The translations under genes and the position numbers were made by a program. This document shows, piece after piece, positions 8,833-16,925 of a DNA stretch of 64,000 bases (position 1 is its first letter; each line of letters begins with the position of its first letter). The DNA is from an uncultured Christensenellaceae bacterium. Its GTDB lineage: Bacteria; Bacillota; Clostridia; Christensenellales; Borkfalkiaceae. The stretch lies in NCBI GenBank assembly GCA_910587005.1, contig CAJULB010000004.1:124001-188000 (forward strand), written 5' to 3'. The notes under the pieces are model-generated. The model worked only from the letters and a program-made list of their open reading frames with translations. It was not told the origin of the DNA and searched no databases.

Positions 8833-10293
8833 ATGATTGATTTTATAACTAATATTATCCGTTTTTTTACCATTTTGTCCTGCTCGCTGTATGCTTATAC
8901 GAAAATTTCGGGAAGTAAGCTGAAACCTATACATTTGCTGTATTTGCCCGTGTTTGCGGTATGCTCGTTCGGACTTCATTTTATATGGGTATATTTCAGA
9001 TTTGCCGTTGCAATATGTCTGCTTATTATTTGCGTACTATCCTTCTATATAGGTTTCCGCAGAACTTTTTATAATACTTTAACATTAAGCACAATAGCGT
9101 TGGGTATTACAATATTATTTATGGCATTAAGCACTATAATCGCAATGCTGATAATGATTTTGTTTGACAGAGTTATAGCTGATAAATTTAAAGATTTAGT
9201 AATAGTAATATTTTTTAGCATAATGTTGACGCTACTTACTTTTACAGTGTTTAAAATAAGGAAATTCAGAAAAAATATCGCGCCTATTTCAAAGGACGAC
9301 GTATTTGAAAAACTGCTGTTTATCAGCGTGCTTTGCATATTCGGAATGACGTTAGCTTATTCAACATATAAACAAACTACATTTCTTGAAATTGCGTTTA
9401 TATTTATAGCGTTTTGCTGTCTTGCTATTATTTTAGGGTGGAGAAAGTTGGCTTCTAACAGCTATCGCAAAAACATTCTTGACAGAAACGTGGAAATTTT
9501 GGAGCATAGCGCAAGAGAGTACAACGAACAGCGGGCTAAGCTTGCCCAGCAAAACAACGAGCTTGCTAAAATTATTCACCGCGACAACAAGCTTTTACCG
9601 GCTATGGAGCTTTCCGTAAAGACGATTTTGGAACGCTACCCCAACGACGCGCAGGCTGCCGAACTGTTAAAAAGCCTGAATATTTTGTTTGCCGAGCGCG
9701 CAAACGCTGTTGAAAACTTCCGCAGCGACGCTACCGTTTTGCAGACTACGGGCGACGTTACGATTGATTCTGTGCTGGGGTTTTTGAATGCGCGGTCGGA
9801 GGCGTGCAGCGTTGAGTTCACCGCCGAGGCGGAAACGGGTGCGGTAGAGTTTTTCCGCGAACAGTTCAAGGATATGACGGACTTTAACGCGATTTTGTGC
9901 GATTTGGGCGAGAACGCGGTAATTGCCGCAAAGCACGTTTCGTGCGGGCGCGTTAAGACCGTTTTGGACTATGCCGGCGGAATTGCCACGTTGAAGATTT
10001 TCGATAACGGCGCGTTGTTTGACGAGCGGGTTCTTGCGGAAATGGGCAGGACGGAAATTACCACGCACAAGGACGACGGGGGAAGCGGAATCGGGCTTGT
10101 GACCGCGTTCAAGATTTTGAAAAAATACTCTGCCTCGCTTTGCATTGACGAGGTTATGGAAGGTTGCGAAGAAGGCGGTTTTACAAAGTGCGTTATTATT
10201 TACGCTGACGGAAAGGGGTTGCGGACTGTTAAAACCGCGCGTGAAAGCGTTAAAAAAATCGCCTCTAACCGAAGCGATTTGATTGCGGAATGA
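8833..10293 (+). CDS. AgrC-like GHKL sensor histidine kinase (orphan)
   Basis: 486 residues. About six membrane segments fill residues 1-205, as in peptide-pheromone sensors of the AgrC/ComD kind. A coiled linker (about 208-245) leads to the phosphoacceptor His249 in the short H-box KIIHRDNKLLP. The GHKL ATPase has an N-box (CDLGENAVIAAKH, near 350) and a G-box (DDGGSGIGLVTAF, near 415). No LytTR response regulator and no AgrB/AgrD-type genes are adjacent, so the partner lies elsewhere. The membrane half is clearly more AT-rich than the kinase half, which could reflect domain exchange. The start is the first ATG after a TATAAA hexamer and has no ribosome-binding site. The ligand is unknown; the divergent 18-residue peptide is an obvious candidate. 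Confidence 0.88.
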   Translation: MIDFITNIIRFFTILSCSLYAYTKISGSKLKPIHLLYLPVFAVCSFGLHFIWVYFRFAVAICLLIICVLSFYIGFRRTFYNTLTLSTIALGITILFMALSTIIAMLIMILFDRVIADKFKDLVIVIFFSIMLTLLTFTVFKIRKFRKNIAPISKDDVFEKLLFISVLCIFGMTLAYSTYKQTTFLEIAFIFIAFCCLAIILGWRKLASNSYRKNILDRNVEILEHSAREYNEQRAKLAQQNNELAKIIHRDNKLLPAMELSVKTILERYPNDAQAAELLKSLNILFAERANAVENFRSDATVLQTTGDVTIDSVLGFLNARSEACSVEFTAEAETGAVEFFREQFKDMTDFNAILCDLGENAVIAAKHVSCGRVKTVLDYAGGIATLKIFDNGALFDERVLAEMGRTEITTHKDDGGSGIGLVTAFKILKKYSASLCIDEVMEGCEEGGFTKCVIIYADGKGLRTVKTARESVKKIASNRSDLIAE

Positions 10294-10311
10294 ATTTGAG
10301 CAGTTATTTGC

Positions 10312-10380
10312 CCCCCTTATCCCCACGGGGTAAAATGAGGTAAACTATCCCCCGCCCTTGGCGGGGGAACTCAAGGGGGC
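10312..10380. repeat. Family 3 C/G-run inverted repeat
   Basis: CCCCCCTT ... AAGGGGG flanks inner CCCCACGGGG and CCCCCGCCCTTGGCGGGGG hairpins. It shares its make-up with the elements near 48296 and 57377. It lies between the convergent kinase and V-ATPase ends. Confidence 0.6.
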
Positions 10381-10396
10381 GGCAAACAAAATTAAA

Positions 10397-10429
10397 CGCG
10401 TCCGCGGGACTTTAAGTCCCGCGGACGCG
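10397..10429. terminator. Bidirectional terminator between kinase and V-ATPase operon
   Basis: A perfect 16-bp inverted repeat CGCGTCCGCGGGACTT / AAGTCCCGCGGACGCG. It is followed by TATTTCTAT on the plus strand and TTTAATTTTGTTT on the minus strand, so it can serve both convergent units. Confidence 0.85.
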
Positions 10430-10509
10430 CTATTTCTATCACATTAAAAACGTTATTAATTAAAGCATATTGCGGGGGCAATGGAAAATTTTCCGCAAAT
10501 ATCCGCAAA

Positions 10510-11130
10510 TCAGCCGTTGCTTTTCACTTTCATTAAGCGCACTACTGCGGCGCGCTCGTTTTCGTCAAGCTTTGATTTTATATACTTTATGGTTTCTTCA
10601 AGCTGGGGTATCATAACGTATTCCAGCGCGTTTACCCTGCGTTTGTTGCGTTCTATTTCGTCAGCCAAAAGGCGAACGGCTTTTTCGGTCTGTGCAAGCT
10701 GTATCATTTTGGGCAACAGCTTTACGGCACATTCGACGGAATAGTCCGCCTCGCTTGTGATTTCGGGATAAGCATAGGGCAAGCCCGCCGTTTTTTTACT
10801 TTCTTCAAGCTGAACATCGGGCACTTCCACCCCCATTATGCTTGAAATACCGCACTCTACCGAAAGCGCGACGGAAGGCATTGCAAAAGCCGTTTCAGCC
10901 TTATACGCCGGGGTTACGGAACGCGCAACCGAGAACTGCCGTAAAACTTCTGACAGCTCTTTTTCCACTTCGTCGCGCAGACGCTTGTTTTCCTTTATTA
11001 TCACGGAAAAGCGCCGAATCATTTCATCGGACTTGTCTTTTAAAAGCTTATGCCCGCGAACTGCCGTATTTAAGCGCGTTTTAAGTTTTTTTAACTCCAT
11101 TCTTGTGGGGTTAACGTTTAATCTTGCCAC
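10510..11130 (-). CDS. ntpD: V-type ATPase subunit D (central stalk)
   Basis: 206 residues, the usual length. It opens with MARLNVNPTRMELKKLKTRLNTAVRGHKLLKDKSDEM split across the family signature, then two long helices at either end that form the rotor coiled coil inside the A3B3 head. It transmits rotation between the ATPase head and the c-ring. It is last in the operon, 239 bases after subunit B; the gap holds a dispersed repeat rather than a gene. The C-terminal helix ends in SKLDENERAAVVRLMKVKSNG, broken here by the family's basic tail. Confidence 0.95.
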   Translation of the reverse strand: MARLNVNPTRMELKKLKTRLNTAVRGHKLLKDKSDEMIRRFSVIIKENKRLRDEVEKELSEVLRQFSVARSVTPAYKAETAFAMPSVALSVECGISSIMGVEVPDVQLEESKKTAGLPYAYPEITSEADYSVECAVKLLPKMIQLAQTEKAVRLLADEIERNKRRVNALEYVMIPQLEETIKYIKSKLDENERAAVVRLMKVKSNG

Positions 11131-11191
11131 TGTTTGCTACCTTATAATTATTTAGGACGTTGCGCCCCGCCTATGTTTAAATATTGAAATA

Positions 11192-11301
11192 TGTCATGCT
11201 GACGCTTGCGGAAGCATCTGATTGCGGTTTATAACACAGGTTAAACCGTTTTTGGTTTGCGCATAGGACAATCAGATTCTTCGCTGTCGCTCAGAATGAC
11301 A
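11192..11301. repeat. Inverted-pair repeat, family 1, copy B, inside the V-ATPase operon
   Basis: About 110 bp in opposite orientation to copy A: TGTCATGCTGACGCTTGCGG at one end and CGCTCAGAATGACA at the other. The spacer carries the reverse complement of the GCGCAAACCAAAAACGG core. It sits between subunits B and D of one operon. Confidence 0.85.
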
Positions 11302-11369
11302 GTAAAGCAAATGCTTGAAATGACAATTTAAATATTTTTAATTGTACCGCATATATGCCTTATTTAACG

Positions 11370-12737
11370 TTATTTCAGGTACTTATCTATATACGCCTGA
11401 CGGATACGTTTCAGTTCGGATACAGGAAGAATTTTCAAAAGCTCCCAGCCTAAATTCAGCGTTTCCTCAACTGCGCGGTCTGCCTCGAAGCCCTGATTGA
11501 TATACAGCTTTTCAAACTCCTCTGCAAACTTTGCGTAAAGCTTATCCGTATCGGAAAGCGCCGCTTCGCCCAAAATTGCAGAAAGCTCTTTACTCTCTTT
11601 GCCCCGCGCATATGCCGCGAATAACTGGTTCATAGTGTCCGCGTGGTCCTCGCGCGTTTTGCCCTTGCCTATACCCTTGTCTTTAAGACGCGACAGGCTG
11701 GGAAGCACGTCTATCGGCGGGTTAATCCCCTTTTTGTACAAGTCGCGCGAAAGTATGATTTGCCCCTCCGTTATATAACCGGTAAGGTCGGGGATAGGGT
11801 GCGTTTTGTCGTCCTCGGGCATGGTTAAAATGGGAATTTGCGTTATAGAGCCTTCGCTTCCGCGAATCCTGCCGGCGCGCTCGTACATAGTAGCGAGGTC
11901 GGTGTACAGATAGCCTGGATAACCGCGTCTGCCGGGGACTTCGCGCCTTGCCGCCGAAACCTCGCGGAGCGCTTCCGCATAGTTGGTGATGTCCGTCATT
12001 ATAACAAGCACGTGCATACCGCACTCGAAAGCGAGGTATTCCGCACAAGTCAGCGCCATTCTGGGCGTTGAAATACGCTCTACCGCGGGGTCGTTGGCAA
12101 GGTTGGTGAAAAGCACCGTTCTTTCAATCGCGCCCGTCTTTTTGAAGTCGTTTACAAAGTACTGCGCTTCCTCGAACGTGATGCCGATTGCCGCAAAAAC
12201 CACGGCGAACTTGCTGTCCGTTCCGCGCACCTTTGCCTGCCTTGCAATCTGCGCTGCAAGCTCGGCGTGGGGAAGTCCGCTCATTGAAAACACGGGCAGT
12301 TTTTGTCCGCGGACAAGCGTGTTAAGCCCGTCGATGGCGGATATTCCCGTCTGAATGAACTCGTCGGGATAGTTGCGTGCGGCGGGATTGATAGGCTCGC
12401 CGTTAATATCCAAAACCTTTTCGGGTATAATCGGCGCGCCGCCGTCGCGGGGGTTGCCCATTCCGTCGAACACCCGTCCCAGCATATCGCGCGAGCAGGA
12501 AAGCTGTTGGCTGTGACCTGTAAATCTTGCCTTTGCGGTTGCGATTTGAAGCCCTTGTGAATTTTCAAAAAGCTGTACTACCGCTTTGTCGCGGTTGATT
12601 TCAAGCACCTTGCCGCGGCGGATATCGCCGTTTGCGCAGACTATATCCACAAGCTCGTTATACTTTACGCCCTCGACTCCGTCAACCACCATAAGGGGGC
12701 CGACAACTTCGCGGATTGTCTTGTATTCCTTAAACAT
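11370..12737 (-). CDS. ntpB: V-type ATPase subunit B (non-catalytic head subunit)
   Basis: 455 residues. Pairs with subunit A to form the A3B3 hexamer. It carries the family regions SAIDGLNTLVRGQKLPVFS (a degenerate P-loop region, no GKT), then YLYTDLATMYERAGRI and GSITQIPILTMPEDDKTHPIPDLTGYITEGQI in pieces typical of B subunits. Its start overlaps the end of subunit A by 8 bases, indicating translational coupling. Full family length and no missing region. Confidence 0.96.
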   Translation of the reverse strand: MFKEYKTIREVVGPLMVVDGVEGVKYNELVDIVCANGDIRRGKVLEINRDKAVVQLFENSQGLQIATAKARFTGHSQQLSCSRDMLGRVFDGMGNPRDGGAPIIPEKVLDINGEPINPAARNYPDEFIQTGISAIDGLNTLVRGQKLPVFSMSGLPHAELAAQIARQAKVRGTDSKFAVVFAAIGITFEEAQYFVNDFKKTGAIERTVLFTNLANDPAVERISTPRMALTCAEYLAFECGMHVLVIMTDITNYAEALREVSAARREVPGRRGYPGYLYTDLATMYERAGRIRGSEGSITQIPILTMPEDDKTHPIPDLTGYITEGQIILSRDLYKKGINPPIDVLPSLSRLKDKGIGKGKTREDHADTMNQLFAAYARGKESKELSAILGEAALSDTDKLYAKFAEEFEKLYINQGFEADRAVEETLNLGWELLKILPVSELKRIRQAYIDKYLK

Positions 12738-14493
12738 CTTCCTCGTCCCCCTTGATAAGCGCTTTCATTTCGCTTGAAATAAGCTGTAAAATCGTATCGA
12801 ATTCGGCAAGATTTGCTTCGGGAATATACTTCGCTCTGCCGATTTTTTCCTTGCACGAGCAAGCGAGCACCGCGTTCAAATCAGCGTAATTTGCGATTGC
12901 CTCGCGCGCGGCTTTGTCAAATTCATAAATCAATTTAAGCATTAAAAACTGCTTGCGCATTGACGTATACGTGTCAATGTCGTCGAACGCGTTCTGGTGC
13001 AGATAGTCCTCGCGGATAATTTTCGCCGTTTCCATTGTAAGGCGGTCTTTTGAGGAAAGCGCGTCCATACCGACAAGGCGGACGATTTCGTCAAGCGAGG
13101 CTTCTTCCTGCAAAACGCGCATTACGAACGCGCGGTAACGGAAATAGTCGGTGCTGACGTTGCCGTCGAACCAGTCCTTCATTTTGTCGGCGTACAGCGA
13201 GTAGCTTATAAGCCAGTCGATTGCGGGGAAATGTCTTTTATATGCAAGCGAAGCCGAAAGCCCCCAGAATACCTTTACAATTCTTAAAGTTGCCTGCGAA
13301 ACGGGCTCGCTTAAATCGCCGCCGGGGGGCGAAACCGCGCCTATCGCCGTAACCGAACCCGTTTTATCCGCCGAGCCGAGAATTTTGACTATGCCCGCTC
13401 TTTCATAAAATTCGGCAAGTCGTGAAGCAAGGTATGCGGGATAGCCCTCGTCGCCGGGCATTTCTTCAAGACGACCGCTCATTTCGCGCAGAGCTTCCGC
13501 CCAACGCGAGGTGCTGTCAGCCATAATCGCAACGTTGTAGCCCATATCGCGGAAGTATTCCGCAATGGTTATGCCCGTATATATCGAAGCCTCGCGCGCC
13601 GCAACGGGCATATCGGAGGTGTTTGCAATCAGCACGGTGCGCTTCATAATCGGCTCGCCCGTTTTGGGGTCTTTAAGGGCGGGGAATTCGTTTAAAACGT
13701 CCGTCATTTCGTTGCCGCGCTCTCCGCAGCCGACATAGACTATTATATCAGCGTCAGCCCACTTTGCAAGCTGGTGCTGAACTACGGTTTTACCGCTGCC
13801 GAACGGGCCGGGGACGGATGCAACTCCGCCGCGCGCAATGGGAAAGAGCGTATCTATAACCCTTTGCCCCGTAACCATAGGCTTATCGGGCGAAAGCTTT
13901 TCTTTATAAGGTCTGCCGCGGCGCACAGGCCATTTCCTGAGCATGCTTACGGCTTTTTTGCCGGAAGCGGAGGAAATTACGGCAACGGTGTCCTCGATTG
14001 TGAAGTCGCCCTCCTCAATTTTCTGCACCTTACCCGCTACGCCGTTGGGCACGAGAATTTTATGCTCTATAATTTCCGTTTCCTGAACGGTGCCGAGAAC
14101 GTCGCCCTCTGCTACGCTGTCGCCGACCTTTACCGCGGGCACGAAACGCCATTTTTTATTTCTGTCAAGGTTATTTACAGAAACTCCCCTTGAAATTCTG
14201 GAACCGTACTGAAAGTAAAGCGTTGTCAGCGGGCGCTGGATTCCATCGAAAATGCCCTGAATAAGACCGGGGGCAAGCTCTACCGAAAGCGGTTCGCCCG
14301 TGGAAACGACCTCCTCGCCCGGCCCGAGTCCCGAGGTTTCTTCATAGACCTGTATGGAAGCTTTGTCGCCGCGCAGTTCGATTATTTCGCCTATCAGCCC
14401 CTTATCCGAAACGCGTACGACGTCGTACATTTTGCTGTCCGCCATACCTTCGGCAATAATCAGCGGGCCAGAAATTTTTACAGTTTTACCCAT
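12730..14493 (-). CDS. ntpA: V-type ATPase catalytic subunit A
   Basis: 587 residues. Hydrolyses or makes ATP in the cytoplasmic head. The P-loop GPFGSGKT is at residues 229-236. The long non-homologous insertion that separates V-type A from F-type beta subunits is present (about 115-185). Catalytic-site markers GCGERGNEM and the SRWAEALRE motif follow. The C-terminal helical domain is complete. It overlaps subunit B by 8 bases and starts 25 bases after subunit F. Confidence 0.97.
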   Translation of the reverse strand: MGKTVKISGPLIIAEGMADSKMYDVVRVSDKGLIGEIIELRGDKASIQVYEETSGLGPGEEVVSTGEPLSVELAPGLIQGIFDGIQRPLTTLYFQYGSRISRGVSVNNLDRNKKWRFVPAVKVGDSVAEGDVLGTVQETEIIEHKILVPNGVAGKVQKIEEGDFTIEDTVAVISSASGKKAVSMLRKWPVRRGRPYKEKLSPDKPMVTGQRVIDTLFPIARGGVASVPGPFGSGKTVVQHQLAKWADADIIVYVGCGERGNEMTDVLNEFPALKDPKTGEPIMKRTVLIANTSDMPVAAREASIYTGITIAEYFRDMGYNVAIMADSTSRWAEALREMSGRLEEMPGDEGYPAYLASRLAEFYERAGIVKILGSADKTGSVTAIGAVSPPGGDLSEPVSQATLRIVKVFWGLSASLAYKRHFPAIDWLISYSLYADKMKDWFDGNVSTDYFRYRAFVMRVLQEEASLDEIVRLVGMDALSSKDRLTMETAKIIREDYLHQNAFDDIDTYTSMRKQFLMLKLIYEFDKAAREAIANYADLNAVLACSCKEKIGRAKYIPEANLAEFDTILQLISSEMKALIKGDEEDV

Positions 14494-14518
14494 AATAATA
14501 TCCTTAAAATTTTTGTTG

Positions 14519-14836
14519 TTAATTATTGAAAAGTATATCCACCCCGAGCGCGCGTTCCATTGCGCTTTTTAAAACCTCGGTTCCGTAGCCAGAACTGCCC
14601 GCCTTGGACGGTATAGAAAGCACTACGGGATAAGGCTCCTCGTCGAAACGTTTTAAAAATTCTGTCAGCGGACGGGCGAGCTCTTCGGTGAGGAAAATAA
14701 TTTTATATTCTTTGGCTATTTTCCGCAAAATCTCCCGCGCTTTTACGTCGCTTTCGGCAGGAAAGGTTGCCACTCCCGCCGCTTTGAATACAGTTATGCT
14801 GTCACCGTCGCCGACTATCGCCATTTTACCTGTCAT
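14519..14836 (-). CDS. ntpG: V-type ATPase subunit F (regulatory rotor subunit)
   Basis: 105 residues, typical for bacterial V-ATPase F (NtpG of Enterococcus). Rossmann-like start KMAIVGDGDSITVFKAAGV, internal KIIFLTEELA and conserved SIPSKAGSSGYG near residues 78-88. It binds subunit D in the central axis. It lies between C and A, as in the Enterococcus hirae operon. Confidence 0.92.
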   Translation of the reverse strand: MTGKMAIVGDGDSITVFKAAGVATFPAESDVKAREILRKIAKEYKIIFLTEELARPLTEFLKRFDEEPYPVVLSIPSKAGSSGYGTEVLKSAMERALGVDILFNN

Positions 14837-14846
14837 TGTCCGCTCC

Positions 14847-15854
14847 TTAAAACTCTCTTAAACGGCTTTTAATCTGCCTTTCTTCCATTCCCGCAAGCAG
14901 ACACACGAAAACTATGCGCAAGTTCGCGTTTTCCGCGCGGCGTCTGAAAACGTAATACAAAAACGGCTGAGTTTTTTTCAGCTCGTACCTGTGTTCGGCA
15001 AGCAAACGCGTTTCAAGGCTGTCAAGCCCGCGTTCCGCTTCCGTCATGGGCAAGCCAGCGTTTTTCTGCTTTAAACACGTCCTGAAAAATTCCTCCGCAG
15101 AAGTGCCGTCAAGCGCGTTTTCGTTTATCGCGCCGTTTTCGCCGAACAAACTATTCAGCTGTTTTTCCTTTAAATTTCCGCCGCAAACATAGTTAACCTC
15201 GGCATATTCGGGGGTCTGCGCACGCAAAGCCGTTAAAATATTAAGCATATCCGCCTTTTGTGCGATACACTTTTTCAAAAACAGATTGCGCCTGCAAGCC
15301 TTAAATAAATGCGAGTACAGCGCTTTATCGAAAATAATGCCTATTTCCGCGCCCGCAACTTCCTTTTCTGTTTCGTTTTCGGAATTTTCTTTATTTTCCG
15401 AAAAAAGCTCCTCCGCATTTTTAATTGCTTCGGCAAGCTCGCCGTTAAGCGCGGAAGTATCTCCGTTTTTTACTGCCGAAACAATTTGCTCCGCCGTATA
15501 AATTCCGTCGGGAGCGAAAAGCGGCGCGGTTTCTTCCGCGGACAATTTGAGATATTCCGACTTTACAGCCGCCTTTGCGTTGTGGAAGTCGCGCGGGGAT
15601 AAAAGATATTCCCTTTCGACGTTAGTCGGGGCATATTCGCGTATGAATTCGTCTAAATCCGCCTCGTCCGCGGATAAAAGACGTTCGTATTCGTGTGCGG
15701 AAACTGCTTCCGCTCCCTTGCCGAAACCGCTGTCCGAAAGAATACGGAAAGCTTCCTCCGCACTGCCCTCGCACAGCTTTAAAATTTTATCCTTTAACAG
15801 GCTTTGTTCCCTGACTGCGATTATTCCGTTGGTGTACAGCACGTCCTTAGACAT
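14847..15854 (-). CDS. ntpC: V-type ATPase subunit C (rotor-top subunit)
   Basis: 335 residues. Helical funnel protein that seats the central stalk on the c-ring. Recognisable parts include N-terminal YTNGIIAVREQSLL and C-terminal PFLYYVFRRRAENANLRIVFVC, cut by AGMEERQIKSRLREF. ATG 15854 is chosen over an in-frame TTG 6 bases earlier because GGGG lies 6-9 bases upstream. It overlaps the end of subunit E by 8 bases. Sequence is less conserved than A or B, as usual for the family. Confidence 0.88.
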   Translation of the reverse strand: MSKDVLYTNGIIAVREQSLLKDKILKLCEGSAEEAFRILSDSGFGKGAEAVSAHEYERLLSADEADLDEFIREYAPTNVEREYLLSPRDFHNAKAAVKSEYLKLSAEETAPLFAPDGIYTAEQIVSAVKNGDTSALNGELAEAIKNAEELFSENKENSENETEKEVAGAEIGIIFDKALYSHLFKACRRNLFLKKCIAQKADMLNILTALRAQTPEYAEVNYVCGGNLKEKQLNSLFGENGAINENALDGTSAEEFFRTCLKQKNAGLPMTEAERGLDSLETRLLAEHRYELKKTQPFLYYVFRRRAENANLRIVFVCLLAGMEERQIKSRLREF

Positions 15855-16434
15855 TTGCAACCCCGTCTACAAATAATTTTGCGGCGATTTCCGACTGATA
15901 AGCTTCTCTGTCAAGCGCAAGCAACGCGCCGTAAGACAGGTCTTTATCGGAATTTTTGCCGACAAGAACGAACCCGCCGTCGATATCGGCGGTTTTGCCC
16001 GAGTTTTTAAGATTTTTTTCCGCAACGACCGCAAGCTTTAATACCTGCGCCTTATACTGAAAATTCGCCGCAAAGACAATCTCGTCGCCGTTTTCCGCAT
16101 AGCCTGAAAGCAAGGCTTCGGCAAGCTTAACCGCGTCCTTTTGCGGAAGGTTTTTCAGTTTTTCAAGCGCCTGCGCGTACACCGTATCGATAACACGACG
16201 CTTTTCGGCAAGCAGAACCTTTGCGGAATCGAGCCGAGCCGTAGCCGACTTACCGTCGAAAATGGCTTTGCTTCTTTCCGCAATTATCGCACGCGTACCC
16301 TTTTTGTCGCGTTCGGCGCGTGTTTCGGCTTCGGCGACAATCGACGCCGCTTTGTTTTCCGCGTCGGTCACAGCCGCTTCCGCCGCCGATTGCGCGTCGG
16401 AAATAATTCTGTTCAGAATTGCTTCTTTGCTCAT
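15847..16434 (-). CDS. ntpE: V-type ATPase subunit E (peripheral stalk)
   Basis: 195 residues. Long Ala/Glu/Lys-rich N-terminal coiled coil (about 1-75, AILNRIISDAQSAAEAAV) and a C-terminal globular domain with GGFVLVGKNSDKDLSYGALL near 150-170. It forms the stator stalk with the small coiled-coil subunit encoded at the operon head. Position between K and C matches the ntp operon order. Confidence 0.9.
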   Translation of the reverse strand: MSKEAILNRIISDAQSAAEAAVTDAENKAASIVAEAETRAERDKKGTRAIIAERSKAIFDGKSATARLDSAKVLLAEKRRVIDTVYAQALEKLKNLPQKDAVKLAEALLSGYAENGDEIVFAANFQYKAQVLKLAVVAEKNLKNSGKTADIDGGFVLVGKNSDKDLSYGALLALDREAYQSEIAAKLFVDGVANV

Positions 16435-16447
16435 AATTTACGCCTTA

Positions 16448-16888
16448 TTAAGCCGCTACAAGCATAATCGAAATGATAAGTCCCAGAATTGCGTAGAACT
16501 CTATCATTGCGGGATAAATAATCAGTTTACCGCCCAAGCTTTCCTGCTTGCCCACCGCATATATGCAGTTTACCGCAGATTTGCCCTGGAATATGCCGGT
16601 GATTAAGCCCGACAAAGCCATGGGCATTACCGCGCCGAAAAGCGCCCAGCCCTGCCAAACCGTCATAGCCGCGTCAAGCGAGGAAGACGCGATTATACCG
16701 ATAATGAAGCCGTAGATACCCTGCGTTGCGGGGAGCAGTACCAGAACGAGGACTTTACCGAATTTTTTGGGGTCCTCGCCCAAAACTCCCGCCGCCGCGG
16801 TGCCCGTCTTGTAAAGACCGAGTGCGGAACCGATTCCGCAAAGCAGCACGCAGACTGCAACTCCTATAATACCGATAATCTGACCCAT
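16448..16888 (-). CDS. ntpK: V-type ATPase subunit K (c-ring proteolipid), sodium-type ligands
   Basis: 146 residues, four membrane helices from two fused hairpins. The ion site of Enterococcus hirae NtpK uses Leu61, Thr64, Gln65, Gln110 and Glu139. The matching residues here are Leu52, Thr55 and Gln56 (LLPATQG), Gln101 (GIFQGKS) and Glu130 (AMIEFYA). All five are present, so Na+ rather than H+ is the predicted coupling ion; this is inference from known ligands. The first hairpin has no acidic ion-site residue, as expected for this subunit type. Confidence 0.94.
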   Translation of the reverse strand: MGQIIGIIGVAVCVLLCGIGSALGLYKTGTAAAGVLGEDPKKFGKVLVLVLLPATQGIYGFIIGIIASSSLDAAMTVWQGWALFGAVMPMALSGLITGIFQGKSAVNCIYAVGKQESLGGKLIIYPAMIEFYAILGLIISIMLVAA

Positions 16889-16925
16889 AAAATACCTCCG
16901 TGATATTTTAAAAAAATTTTTATAT

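Noticed and set aside
8746..8979. Minus-strand frame of 77 codons overlapping the kinase start and the peptide promoter
   Set aside because: No ribosome-binding site, overlaps the kinase coding region, and the peptide gene 26 bases further on has all the signals of a real gene.
9667..10326. Minus-strand frame of 219 codons opposite the histidine kinase
   Set aside because: Antisense shadow of the GHKL domain with Arg/Asn-rich composition and no homology I recognise.
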